A stretch of DNA of 64,000 nucleotides from Antedon mediterranea (Eukaryota > Echinodermata > Crinoidea > Comatulida > Antedonidae). Where the stretch lies: positions 23,166,412 to 23,230,411 of the forward strand of contig NC_092675.1 of the NCBI RefSeq assembly GCF_964355755.1. The letters run 5' to 3'. The position numbers were made by a program, and so were the translations under genes. The notes beneath the pieces were generated by a model that did not search any database, was not told the DNA's origin, and saw only the letters and a list, made by a program, of their open reading frames with translations. This document shows, one piece after another, positions 24,407 through 37,400 of this stretch (position 1 is the first letter of the stretch; every line of letters begins with the position of its first letter).

Positions 24407-24620
24407 AACACATGTGTTGATTGATTGTTTGTTTTATTATGACATTTTATACATTTAAAAATCAGATTAAAGTAAAGCAATAATTAAATCACTAATTTAT
24501 ATTTTTGATGATATTATTCATTATAGTGTCCGTGTTGTTATCTATAGTTATTTCATTAGGCCTATTATTAACATTGGTAATGTATAACACCTGTGTGTGA
24601 ACTTCTTAGATCAAACGTAG

Positions 24621-25137
24621 GCGACACAACCTGTTCTGTTTTATCTCTACTGAACGGAAAAATGATATCTAATGGTGACAATGGTCTATTACAGAACGTT
24701 CAAATTTGTTCAACAATGTTGTGCAATCATTACTACCAAACTTATCCGGGTTCGAAAACAATCTGCAATGTGCGCCGTCTTATAACTGTTCTAACTCCGC
24801 GTCCACAGTTAAAGCGCTGCCTTTCTGAATAGCATTCCTCCTAGCCTATATACGCCGATTCGAAACTTGTTCAATAGGTGACACAACCTGTTCTGTTTTA
24901 TTTCTACTGAACGGAAAAGTGATATCTAATGGTGATATTTTATGGCTTACTACTGAACGTTCAAATTTGTTCATCAATGTTGTGCAATCATTACTACCAA
25001 ACTTATCCGAGTTCGAAACCAATCTGCAATGTGCGTCGTCTGTAACTGTTCTACTCCGCGTCCACAATTGAATCGCTGCCTTTCTGATTTTATAGCATTC
25101 CTCCTAGCCTATACACTACACTAGCCGACACTTGTTC
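24621..25137 (+). repeat. 257-bp direct tandem duplication
   Basis: Two adjacent copies (about 24621-24877 and 24878-25137) start with GACACAACCTGTTCTGTTTT and end with TCCTCCTAGCCTATA plus a short spacer. They differ by scattered substitutions and small indels, so the duplication is not brand new. Open stretches exist in both but are interrupted differently in each copy, which argues against coding. Confidence 0.85.
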
Positions 25138-26756
25138 AATATATAATTAACGATCTCGTTGAAATAAATTTGTTAAATGGAGAGAATATTTAATTCGTTG
25201 AAAGATTGACTTTACATTTTCTCCCATTCAACTTCTTTGCATTCATTATTGTATTGTACACCAAGAACCAATAATTAAAATGCAATGTAGGCCGAATGTA
25301 ATTTAAAAGTGAATCAAATGAAGTAAACTAAATAATAAATGATGACGATTTAAAGGATGATGTATATGAGTATATTCAATAATATATAATTGATCTAAAA
25401 TATTTAACATGATTGTGATTACTATTATTATTATGTTATGTATATTGATTTAGTGTGGAGAATGAAATTATTCACAATTAAAATATTAATTTATGAAAGT
25501 TACGGTAGTGATTATTAGGAAGTGTAGGAAGTATGATGTCGTTTATGATAGTAATATTTTGATAAAAAATGATTATGAAAAATGAAGACGTCAAAAATCG
25601 AGCTGAAAGGATCATGCACCATCAATCGCCTAGTGAAAATACAGGCGTTTTAGAATCATGTCATATTAATAATACAAGTCACTTTAATACAAGTTTCACA
25701 AAGCAAATATGTGTCTGTAACACTTGGTCAATGTTCACGCAGTAGATGCTAATAAGCTATATGAAAACAATATGCCATGATGTAGCTATACTGTGTTCGA
25801 ATCAGAACATGTTACAAAACGTGTAATGATGGCTTTATATACCTCGCTGGTATACATATTGCATATCAATACCAAACTGACAAATACAATATATATAATA
25901 CATAACTATATTGATACTTTTGTGATTTGTGATGTATGTTTATATAGCCAATTGATTGCGATTGTTAATGATAATTAATGATTAAAAGGAAAATTATTCA
26001 AATTATCCAGGTTGTTGTCTTTATACCGGTACATTTTTTTTTAAATTTTTTTTAAACCAGATAAATGATTGTTCTTTCTGGTTTAGTAATCATTCGAGAA
26101 CTGGTTAAAGTTTTCCATGGCGAATAAACACTATACTATAGGCCTAAGTTAACGTTTAAAAAAATATTGTTGTATAATATAATAAATATGGAAGCTACAC
26201 TTTTGAGACAGTGGCACACTTTTTGTGAAGATGCGTCCACAATAATTATAATAAAGGAAAAGAAAGACTTAACAATAGAAGAAGCAAATAGAAAGAAGCA
26301 TTTATCTAAGTTTAGATAGACAATATTAATGTCTAACAATCAAACAATGTGTATATTAAAAATAATCATTATGCAGAATATTGATAAAGGTTAATGTCCA
26401 TTTCTTGACAAGGCAAATTAACATAGTGGTGGTGTGTTTAAGTAAATAACAACGCAACAATAATATGTTGTTTTCATAGAGACAAATGAGAAGCGTAGCT
26501 AGGCAATGTGAATACAGACAATAATCAACTAGATAACACGTTTGAATACCGAATACGTTGTTGCCTAATACAATGTAATACTTTAAGCTGTTTTACATAG
26601 GGAGGCTTATTTTAGATGTCCTATACGCACATTCGATTTGTTTTTTTATAGGAAACCGCTTTACTGTTACTAGGACTACTGTACGAATCCGCTCTATAAA
26701 AATTTAAAAATTACCAACACGCTTACGTACAAGCCTATTCCAAAAGAAATAAAAAC

Positions 26757-26866
26757 AAAATTATTATTATCATTATTATTATTCATTAAATTGTAATATT
26801 GTATTATTATATTATTATATTATTATTGTATTATTATTGTAATATTGTAATTGTAATATTCGTTTA
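26757..26866. repeat. ATT-rich microsatellite
   Basis: A run of ATT/TATT/GTAATATT units about 110 bases long, interrupted by single-base changes. It has no strand-specific structure. Confidence 0.8.
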
Positions 26867-28660
26867 AAAAAAATACCAGTTTAATCATAAACATCTTAAT
26901 GCAAAATTTACAACACTACCTTCATATTGGCAGCATGCTGTTGGTATTTTATATTAGCAATAATGTGTATGTAGTTAACAACAAGCAATAAATAAATACA
27001 GAAGACAAAAAAAGTATTTATATAAATTGTTATAGCCGAACTTAAATAATGATTATGATTATTCACACCACAGTTTCTTTCGTGTGTCGAAATCGTGGAC
27101 AAAAGAAAAAAAGAAAATTATATCAAAATTGAAATTTTACGGTTTACAAAAAATAAAGATTTTTATTTTACAGAATTATATAGAATTTCTCCGGATGTCT
27201 TTAATAATCAATTGCGACCACGTTGATAATACGATATAATGCTTATAAAGCGTCAGCATGAACACAGCTGTCTTGTTTTAGTAATTTCATCATACAGTAG
27301 TAAAATAGTAATTTATTATAGGATTCGCTGAATCACATTATTTGACAGGTAAACATTAATTTAAACAAATAATGAATGTTGACTTGAAAGATTGACAGTT
27401 TTCTTCTTCTTTCAGCCGAAGAACTTCATACTTTAATTCGATGTCAGAGGCCAGACCATGACGGAAAAAAAATGGGGCATGTGTTTTTATCGCGAATAAT
27501 TTATAGGCTGGTTATAGTCTAGAAAAGTGTTTTTAGAATTATGTTTTTGATCTGGTCCTACTAATCATGACATCATAAAAGATTATCCTATAGAAGATGA
27601 ACACCTTTCTTGTTATATGTAAGAAAAATGCATAATGTATCTAGATATCGTCAATCGTCATTATCCTATAAATGGGCTTTTACCCACTCGTAAAAAAAAC
27701 TTATGCCACAAAATATCACTGACACAAATTAGACAATTAATTGTGTTCTTTGATTTTTTTTTTATTCCACAACTAAACACCTTTTTGTATTAGAAATATA
27801 CAATCTGAATATTAATCGTACATATAACAAACACATCAAATATATACAAACAAACTCTATACAGTAATATCAATGAAGCAGTTCGTTCCATGCTACGTGG
27901 TATACTGTATCCAGCGTATTATAAGGCGGCACAACATCATATTTATTCTATTTTGTTTAATTTATACGTCTATAGTGAAATGCAAGCAAATACATTAAAT
28001 GCAGTTAGAAAAATATACCATTAGGCCTAATTAAAGTAAATTGCATACGTATTATATTAATGCATTATCTCTAAACTGTTAAATAGAAAGAAAATTTCAA
28101 TTTATCGTCTCTCTTCTTTTTTTTCCCTTAAATTTTCTGTAAATCAATAACAAAAATACAACATGTACAATATTATTCATAAAAATAAATTAGCGAACAT
28201 AACATGTTTCGTCAGGAAGTCTATATAATTGATAATTTAGCCCTTGATAAAATATAAAAACCCAGAACAATTACATTAATCTAATTAGATATGTTATTTA
28301 TTAGTTTGTTATTTAAACATAATTTCAATAGGCATATATATGTACAGTACAAGGCAAAACGAAAGTTTTCATTTTTGCTCCTGAAAATGTAATGTTCATA
28401 CTTTCCAAACCTATTAGTTTGTTCTTTTTAGTGGAGTTTATCTTATGGATTTACGAGCATTTTTTCCATGGTAGTTTTGCCAAAGAGTCTATACAGTACA
28501 GAGATAGACACAATGCTGTTATTATTTTACTGTCTCTTATGTTGTCCCGCGATAATTACGGTTGATATCATAACCTTCTTTAGATGCATTTCATAACAAA
28601 CATTTCACATCATAGGTGCTTCTTTAAGATACTAACTAAATTAGGGATACACATAGTGAT

Positions 28661-30625
28661 TTATGGCGTGCTCGATGATGGTGTAGTCATGTCAGTGAAG
28701 TCGTCGGTGATTAATAATGTTGAGTTCATTTCATCAGTTGTAACGGCTGTCGTGTTAATAACGGTGGTGATTGGATCTGTAGTTATTGTTGTCGTTATGT
28801 TAGGTGTATTTGTTGAGGGTTGGGATACTGACGTGTTATTTCCATTTACCGTTGTATTTGAAGTTGTCAGACTATTTGTAGTAATATTACTCGTTGAGAT
28901 ACTTGGCGCAGACGTCATTATTGATGTTGTTTGAGAATTTGATGTAGTCTTGTTAACTAATGCTGTAGTAGTAAAATCAGTTGTTGTAATTTGTGTATTT
29001 GTAGGCAGGTTTGGGTTGGATGTAGTCTTGTCAACCAATGTCGTAGTTAAATCTGCCGTCGTTGATGATGGTGGTGTTACGTTCTTAGTTGTTGGTGTAG
29101 TTGGCGCAGACCTACTTATTGATGTTGTTTGGGGATTTGATTTAGGCAGGTTTGAGTTGGATGTAGTCTTGTCAACCAATTCCGTAGTTGAATCTACCAG
29201 TAATGTACTTGGTGTTAAGTCCTTGGTTGTTGGTGTACTTCGGGTATTTGCTATAGGCGGGTCAGTTTCGTCGGTTGTGTAGTTTCCATACGCCCACGTA
29301 GTTGAGTCAGTTATGTTTAAATCATATAAAGGATCAGTTGTTCCTCCTGGTAGGATCGTTTCTGTTTTGGTCGTTGGTGGTGTAGCTAAAATACAAAATG
29401 ACATTATAGATTCGTTATAGATTCAATTGCATGGACCGGTAAGAACATCTTTAACAAAAATATGTTTAAAATGTAAAAATCAACAGGCTCTTTACCCAAA
29501 CAAGAACAAACAGCATTGTTCTACCATTTTAATAACTCGTCTTGCTAGTTTACAATGTTTTAATAACAATTTAAAAAAGTGAATACTGAAATATTGTTTC
29601 CATGTACATAATGTGTAGTATAATTGTTTTAATACTAGACCAAAAGTCGCTATCCTATCGGGTTTGAACAATACCATGAAAGCCCCAGTGGTCAAACGGT
29701 TATGGCATCTGTATATCAAGCAGAAGTTTCCGGGTTCGAATCTCGGTCCTCATCTTATCGTTTCAAATTCATTAATACATTTTCAGTATATCAACGGGCG
29801 ATTTAGAACTAACATACACCAATGTCTGATACAAAACAAATTTCAATGACCAATATTAAAATAATTGTTTCTTTTTTTTTAAATGAAATTAATGATTTCA
29901 TTTAAAAACGGTAGAGATGAGGAAATCAGTGAGAATGAGAAAAAGCAACTGAGATAATAGTTATAGTATAGGTGGCATAGATTGCATCACACACTCCATA
30001 TTTAGAATTGTATGCATTGCTGATTAATAATTATATTTTTCTTTGATTTTAGGTGCACCTATAGGCCTAGTCTTAGTAACTAAAGATCACGTTATTTGTA
30101 CCTATCTAATGTTCATGGTAACTTATAACATTGTGGGTTTGGTGACCCGTATACGGAATAAAATTTCTCATTGAAGAAAACTGAATATAAATATATGTAT
30201 ATAAGTTAATTTTATACGATTATACTATGTTTACAGTGTGGTGTTCATTAACTAAACTAGTTAACTCTATTAAATCCATGCTTATTATTTTATTTTTTAA
30301 CTACCGACAATGGACAGTATTCATAATGTTTAGAAGAACATACAAGACACTTACTAGGATCAGTGGGGTCTTCAATGAGAAGAAGACATAAAGTAACAGT
30401 GACTACAACGACTACTACTGTAACTGCTCCTACAATTCCAACAGCCATAGTATGTGCTCCAATCCATGATTTACACCCGGACGTTTCTTGGTTCTCCACA
30501 TCTTGTTCGACCAAATGGTCTGTTGATTTTACTTTTTCAACAGTTTCCTTGTCTTCCACTTGTCCTGGAATTGAAATAGTGCTAAGCTCCATATTGCCAT
30601 TTCCATTTGTTTCCTTTTGACTCAT
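28661..30625 (-). CDS. Mucin-like single-pass membrane protein (two coding exons)
   Basis: Coding exons are 30355-30625 (ATG at 30625) and 28661-29385, joined phase 1 to phase 1 with donor GTAAGT and acceptor TTTTAG; together 331 residues. Residues about 1-57 are charged and lack a signal peptide. They are followed by a hydrophobic valine-rich segment (AVGIVGAVTVVVVVVTVT) of about 26 residues that should span the membrane. The rest is about 240 residues very rich in Thr, Ser, Asn and Pro with many N-x-S/T sites and at least three imperfect repeats around VDKTTSN, as in O-glycosylated mucin stalks. The arrangement fits a type II protein with an extracellular C-terminus. No catalytic or adhesion domain was seen, and low-complexity stalks cannot be assigned to a family. 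It could be longer if further exons exist, but the exon ends in a clear TAA stop. Confidence 0.7.
29682..29753 (+). pseudogene. tRNA-like cloverleaf (tRNA pseudogene or SINE head)
   Basis: This segment folds into a tRNA shape: D stem GTCA/TGGC, anticodon stem TCTGT/GCAGA with a seven-base loop ATATCAA, and T stem CCGGG/CTCGG with loop TTCGAAT. It matches both internal promoter boxes (A box TGGTCAAACGG, B box GGTTCGAATC). The acceptor stem does not pair (GCCCCAG against TCCTCAT) and the anticodon would read ATC, so a working tRNA is unlikely. It lies in the intron of the minus-strand mucin-like gene, in opposite orientation. A tRNA-derived SINE head is the alternative. Confidence 0.6.
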
Positions 30626-30994
30626 GGTGAAAAGTGGAGTAGTTTTTTTCTTTATGAAAGATGTTTAACCATGAACGTTATAGTTTGAAGTGACGGTTGA
30701 TATCAGTCACTGAAACATCACCATAACTATTAACACATTAGCATCGCCATAGTCATGGAGACAAAGTAAACAATGCTAAAGGTTGGAATATCAGTGAAAA
30801 GTTAATTTAGACATTCAAACAAAACCAAATAGCAGGCAGCTTATAAATTAAAAAAAAACACTCGAGAGACAAAAGCTGATATAATTTCTTTGAATATTTT
30901 GTTGAAAAATGTGTTTGATTTTTTTAAAATGTAATAATTCAGAAAACCAAAAAAACGAACTGTCTACTAAATCAATTATTAGCAACTAACTTAC

Positions 30995-31050
30995 GTCTAC
31001 CAAGGCAATCAGCAAGATACTGAGCTCGTCTCGCCGCGATAGATAGGAAC
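30995..31050 (-). other. Possible 5' non-coding exon of the mucin-like gene
   Basis: On the minus strand a strong donor (GAC followed by GTAAGT, boundary at 30995) ends a relatively GC-rich stretch. It sits 370 bases upstream of the start codon and would fit a 5' UTR exon. The matching acceptor before 30625 is not obvious and the 5' limit is arbitrary, so this is tentative. Confidence 0.3.
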
Positions 31051-31733
31051 TCAGTCTGTCGTATGTCTGGCTACCAATAATACCGTACTATGTACATATT
31101 CTCCGCTCTTTTGAGGGGCATGGCAATAATCGTGTCGCAGCCACAGAAAAACCCTTTGGTCAATGAACACGTACGCTGAGAGTATAGTAGTGTTTTTAAA
31201 TTACTAATAAATATTTGTAGTTCCATATAATGGTTTCTATTTTAATTTTATTGAAATATTAAAATATTATTTTGTTTATCAAAAATGCATAAATGGTTAT
31301 CCTATAGTTCTAGAATAAAAACTTTCTTTCGTTTGATTTAGGCCTATGTAAGAACATTATTTGTTTATCCAGTGTAGCAGCCTTAAATTAGAACCTAGAC
31401 TAACATGGTCACTAAGAAGCTAAACTTATAATATTAATAATATATGTACCCAATTCATTTTTTAGAAGGTTTTAATAGAGTACAAATTGTAGCAAATGTG
31501 TAGGTACCATCTGATAAGAAATTTAGATTAAGGGGTTTTTTTTCTTTATAAATAATTGTGAATTGAAAATACATTTTTATGCACAATTAAATAAATTAAG
31601 CCGAAAATAATTGGCAGTTATCAAAACGTTCTTTATCATAGTACCAAGCACTAACAATTTACGCAGGAGGCTAGAAAATATTTTTTGGTTCCAGCGTCGC
31701 GGGACGCTAAGATAAAAGTAAAGAAGTACTTAC

Positions 31734-32014
31734 TAGTGGAATTTGAGTTAATGAGAAGAATACATAACGTGACAGTGACTGCAACTATTAACATAATTCC
31801 TCCTACAATTAAGACCATATATGTACCATATGTTCTTTAATCCAAGATTTGCGCCCTGACGCATCTTGTTGCTCAACATCTTGATCAACCAAACGTTTGG
31901 TTGTTCAATTCCACATCTTATGTCAGCCGCTGTATTATCGTCTGTCGTTCATGGAATTGAAATATTGCTAGTTTCAACGTCTGTGTTTCTATCTGTTTCT
32001 TTTCCACTACTCAT
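31734..32014 (-). pseudogene. Decayed tandem copy of the mucin-like gene's first coding exon
   Basis: The minus strand reads ATG (32014) through a donor at 31734 that matches 30355-30625 along its whole length, including ISIP, the LVDQDVEQQ-like segment, the hydrophobic core and the ACTAGTAAGT donor. After ISIP a TGA stop appears and small indels shift the frame, so the full reading frame is lost. It lies 1.1 kb upstream of the intact exon in the same orientation, as expected for a local duplication. A mucin stalk of its own was not found; it could once have served as an alternative first exon. Confidence 0.75.
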
Positions 32015-32808
32015 AATTCGAATGTAATTGATTGATTTCAGTTCATAAAACTAACCCCCGAATAGTACACTTTCCAGTGATTATGTCTGCCAGGCATCAA
32101 AATACCAATTATAACACATTGGCAAGATATATATTAATAACTATAACAATTAGTCATAGAGACAAGGTAAACAAGAAAATAAAAGTGAAGTTTCTTTGAA
32201 AACTTCATAAAAAAATATAACTGTTTTGCGGAGTTAAGTCTAGAAGGAAATTGTCTACTGCCTAGGTAACTATTGTGAATGATTCTTTACAAGTAATAAA
32301 ATGTATTAGTACCATGGTGGTACCAAAACTCTATTTTGTCTATTGATACGAAAGCAAGTTATACAAAAGCAGTTATGTTCAATCACTCCCATAAAAATAC
32401 AAACAATAACATCTCATCATCCAGTCTGGAAACAGCAAATTTCGATTTCCTGCGCGTCCAATCCTCTAAATCATTTTATTTTGAAATGATCTTGATATAT
32501 TGTTGGGGTTTTTTGAGCCATTTACTACAATAAAAGTATTGAAACTGTATGATTCAACTTATAATAGACACATAACGTAGGTCACATACATTGTGGTGGA
32601 ACAGGGAGTATATTGGCTTTGATTTTATCTAACTCTACAATATAAATTAAATTAGCATAATGAAGTAAAATAATTATTACTCCAAGATGTGACCAACTAG
32701 ACTAATAAACGTTACACTTATTGCACCTCCCAATTGCTACACAAATTTTAAAATTAAGGACGGTTATAAAACATACCATAGGCTGACAACATGACATAAT
32801 TATGACAA

Positions 32809-32845
32809 CTAGATGGTACGCTCGCTTCGCTCGCGTACCATCTAG
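32809..32845. repeat. Perfect 13-bp inverted repeat hairpin
   Basis: Arms CTAGATGGTACGC (32809-32821) and GCGTACCATCTAG (32833-32845) are exact reverse complements around an 11-base loop that itself contains CGCTTCG. It is GC-rich relative to its surroundings and resembles a transposon subterminal hairpin. Confidence 0.8.
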
Positions 32846-33365
32846 GTCGTGCCCATGGTTCTCAAATACACGGTAATTTCAGCGTAACAAAACTGGCGAT
32901 TTCAAATGTACGTACTGCAGGACTACAATACATTGTCGTTTACAGAAACGAATAAATAGACACGATGATTTATGTAGTCAACTAAAATTAGCACCCTGGG
33001 AATTACTTCCGAAGTGAGAAACTTATCACAAAATGAGTCCACATTTTTGATTTGGACTCATTTAAAGAAACCCAATTTGTGTTTTGTATGTAACATTAGG
33101 GTTGAGGGTGGGAAAGCGGATACGTACAAAGAGGAACAATTTTAAAATATATTCTTCATCCACTCAGTAACGAAATATTTTGTTCATGTTTTATAGGTCT
33201 GTAAGTAATATACCTCTCAATACAGTAAAACATTTGCGATTTAATACTTTGTTAAAACTGTCACTGTCATAATCGATTGAATAATATTTCACGATACACC
33301 ACTACGACGTTTATATTATTGGTAATTATCAATTAATACAAACGTTGAGAAGGAACTGTCAGTAT

Positions 33366-33480
33366 AAAGTTTATTTGTATATAATAATGTGTTTATATAT
33401 CTAACAGTAGAGCCTATCCACAATCTCAGTAATAAAGTTTATTTGTATATATTTTTATACTACATCTAACAGTACGAACA
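33366..33480. repeat. 68-bp-period imperfect tandem duplication
   Basis: AAAGTTTATTTGTATATA followed by CATCTAACAGTA-type sequence occurs at 33366 and again at 33434, with substitutions and indels between. No coding potential is seen. Confidence 0.7.
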
Positions 33481-34401
33481 TTCACAGTAAGAAATGTTCG
33501 ATTCAAATGAGGACCAAAAATCGGGCCAAAAATAGTTAATAGGTATTTACAGTATTGTCACAGTATTGTTCAAGTTTATTCTCAAAGGGCCCATATATTT
33601 ACCTACCGTATGTGTTAAACCCAGGGCTCATAAATTTACCTACTTGTGTTAAACCAAACTCTGGCAGACTGAGAGATTGGGATGTTCCATTCATCGCAAA
33701 TCAATACATTTGTATAATCGTATATTAAATCTATCAAAATAGTATTTTTTAAAGAAAATCGGCCTGTCTTCACATTATGATGCTGTACTCTAGCTGTTTA
33801 ACCGGTTTTCAGCTATTAAAAACAATTATCGTAGGAGGAGATAGGAAAATGCGAAGCCTCCTCGCATTTTTGTGGCGGGTATTTTTCAAGATGGACATCC
33901 ATTAGACAGTGTATACCACTTATTTAATTAGTAAACAGGGTTACATCAGGTGGTTAAAATCAGTACCGAAAGTACGAACCAACTTTATATACCATCGAGT
34001 TAAAATTCTAGAAGTAAGGCGCGATTTACCGAATATTGCCCTTACGTAAATTTATATATAGATAACTTATTTATTCAAATGCATTCAATTGAGATTGAAC
34101 AATTAATGCTCACGATATTGTCATGTTTTTCAGTAATTGGCTTTTGAAATTATAATAATACTATACTCTATAACTAACAATGGGAAACAAATATCAGTGA
34201 CTAATGTTTAATCGATACCCTCACTTTATCTGAGTTGAAATGGTAATTTCGTCCTTTTAATGTTTTAATGTTTTAATAGAAAAATACAATTACCAAACTA
34301 TCATTGATGTATATGCTTACCTGCAGAATTATGATGACTTGTCAATGTCTAGAACATGGACTAATTTATTGGCGATTTAGCGATTAAATGAAAGAGTTAC
34401 G

Positions 34402-37400
34402 ATGTCTAACTTCATGTGCATTTTACTATGCGTCTTTTTATGTGGTAAGACTTTTTTTTCAATTTAGTTATATATGTTCACACCTTTTCTAGCCATTTTA
34501 TATTCTTTAATAAGTTTCTTAACAATTTTAACTGAAGGAAAAAGTGATGAACGCCTGAAATAGTTTTTCTACATACAATAGGCCTAATGTATTTTAATTT
34601 TATTTCATCCTATATAAATATCCTGTGTAATATTTTACTACAAAGAGCAAGAAGTAGATCAGTATATAAAACTGTTATGTAAGTATAATGTTAACAAATA
34701 AAAGTTGGACGAGCCCTCGAAAAATGAGTGTCAATAGAGAAAATAAAAAAATGTTATTATAAGCCGAAAACAACTGGCGTACTTGCATAATATTTACCCG
34801 ATAATCGTACTGTATTATAGGGGCCTATGTCTAGCGACAATTAAACCACAAGAAGTTGCAATTTCTTGTCTACAAACTATAACGTTTCTCCTTCTATTTG
34901 TCTATATTAGGTTGTGTCTGCGGTAAATATACGTCTCGAAACAAAGACTACGAACATGAATGTTTGAGAACTTTTGAATATCCACCTCAACCTAAGATAT
35001 GCCATTACACCTTTGTAGTTGAATGGGTTCATTCGATGTCTGCAAATTGCTTCGATTGCCCATTTAATATCGATGATTGCTTTCTTAATGGATGTGTGAC
35101 GGGTGAAGGGACAGCCCGCGCACTTATTGCAACTAACGGATTGATGCCAGGGCCAAGTATACAGGTAAGAAAGAGATTTTAATTACGTATTTCTTTGAAA
35201 AAATGTACTCGCAGCCCTACCGCAGTTAATTATTGATTAATAAACACAATTCATAGTGTTATAAGGAGCGAGATAACGAGTTGCTGTCTGCCAGCACACT
35301 TGAACTTTTATTGTTTATCTTTGAATAATGTTTCGCAAATGAATTCTATATGCTCAATTTGTTTTTATATTTTGTCAAATTTTCCTGAAACTTTTAATTA
35401 TTTTCAAGCAAATTATGTCGCTATTATGATCCCCAAACTCTAAAAGGAATTAGGCCTACGACAAATTGTTTTTCGCTTGACTTGAATTATAAAATATCGC
35501 TGCCTTAGCTTCATGAATTAGTGTCATTACACCCATATTATTATTGTTATAATTGCACTGCTTACATCTGTAGTCTTTTCAGCGTCAATTCATTATATTT
35601 CTTTCAACTGCTGTGCTGTGTGCTTATGCAATTTAAATTGTTCACATTGTCAATAATATTTATAGGTTTGTCAATGGGACACAATACGTGTTAAAGTTAT
35701 TAATAATCTGCAAGATTATTTAGGTGTAACAATTCACTGGCATGGCATGTACCAAACTGGAACAAACTGGATGGACGGATCTTCAATGATAACTCATTGT
35801 CCCATAGCCCCAGCCTTTGTTTATACGTTTGTAGCATATCCCCCAGGCACTCACTGGTGGCACGGACATTCAGGTTTTCAGAGAAGTGATGGTTTTTATG
35901 ACTCAATTGTTATATGAAAGCCAAAAGAATTGGAGGAAGTTAGCAACGAATACGATATAGATCAGCCAGAGCATGTGATCCTTGTCTCTGATTGGAGATC
36001 ACCTTGGTCTTTACCAAGATGTGCAGCTATTTCCCCTTTAATTACACGATCCAGCGATATGACTAAACACTTAACGATGTTGATTAATGGAAGAGCAATT
36101 TGAACAAATTTCTTGGACAAAAATGGTTTTGAATATTTTACACCACCAGCTACGTTTAAAGTTGTCGAAGGGATGAGACATCGTTTTCGTTTCATCAACA
36201 GTGGATATGGTTTTTGTAATAATATACAAGTTTCTTTCTTTTAGGCTCCTCCACTTTATATTTATATATTTGTAAAGTGAAATAAATAAATGACATGAAA
36301 TGAAATATCTCTTGACGGATCCGATGTCTTACCGTATACAGCCGATTCGTTCATCATAAATCCGGATGAATGGTAGGTTTGTGACCGTGATCTTATCTGC
36401 AGTATATTGCTTCATGTCAAAACATTGAAAAAATATCTTTGATCAAATCGTTACGATTTGTGGAAATACAACTAAACTACCTTTAACATTGTGTTATTTT
36501 GGTGTGGATACTTCTGTATTCTAAGCCTATCCTATAATAAAATAATAATTAGAACAAATAAGCGAGGAAACCAAACTAAGTTTGTCATTATGTTGCGATT
36601 AGGCCTACTTGTTTTTCTACCAGAAATGTGAGAAGAACGTATGATTTCGATACACCTTTAAATAAGAAGGTGGCAAACTTAAAGTATACTATATTATAAA
36701 AACACAATTCAATTTATTTAAAAAAAAAGATATTTATATAATAATTGTAATTGTTTAAATGTAGGCCTAATGTATGCTATACATAATATTAGGCATTGGT
36801 TTGGTAAGTCAGGGATTCAGTAAATATAGTATTATAGTAATTGTTTAAATTTAATCTATACATAATAACATGATAGTAAAAAGATTTCTTGGTAGGCATA
36901 CACATTTGGTTTTTTAGGGAATTCAGTAATAACTAGTACATTTGAATTGTCCATACTCGTTTTTTTTGTAGAAAAACTATCCAAAATATCTGCACACTAT
37001 TCATTAAACGATATAAATTTGGCATTTGTTTTCTCTTAAACAGTTACGATGTCGTGTTTAACGCGAAGACAGATGACTATTCACCGTTTTGTCTGTTTTT
37101 CTACGGACTCCCAGAAACTGACTGTTCTGGAAATGGAACAGCCATAGTACGGTATAAAAATTCGCCTGAATACGGTATGTATTCCATGTGTAGGTCTAAT
37201 GATATTCCAACAGATAAAACCAGTCTTTCTTTTAAAAACACGTGTTCACTAGGTGAGTATATAATACGTATTGACAATTGTTGGATTTTATTTGATTTGA
37301 ATTTATTTTGCCCTTGAAGTGTGTCTTGATTTAGGCTTAAAAATTTTTTTTTGTGGGACTTTTAGTGGGATCGTGTCGTGTAACCCAAATGTTACTTCAA

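Larger units (their letters stand above)
24407..28660. other. Intergenic region between the giant gene and the mucin-like gene
   Basis: The first part should hold the 3' UTR of the giant gene (ATTAAA near 24466 and AATAAA near 25163 are possible polyadenylation signals). The last part should hold the 3' UTR of the mucin-like gene on the other strand. Besides the 257-bp tandem duplication and an ATT-rich microsatellite (about 26757-26866), no exon, RNA gene or transposon end was recognised. Confidence 0.55.
32015..34401. other. Intergenic region upstream of the laccase pseudogene
   Basis: No gene was recognised in this stretch. It contains a strong hairpin (32809-32845), a 68-bp-period duplication (33366-33480), a shorter degenerate duplication (about 33590-33656) and a second hairpin (33846-33870). 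Confidence 0.55.

Noticed and set aside
24593-25067. Open frames in the 257-bp duplicated region
   Set aside because: They are not shared between the two copies and show no family resemblance.
26900-28300. Search for a CRISPR array, operon or prokaryotic features
   Set aside because: Spliced genes and intron structure show nuclear animal DNA; no regularly spaced repeats were found.
28584-29282. Valine-rich open frames on the + strand
   Set aside because: They are the antisense shadow of the Thr-rich mucin exon on the minus strand.
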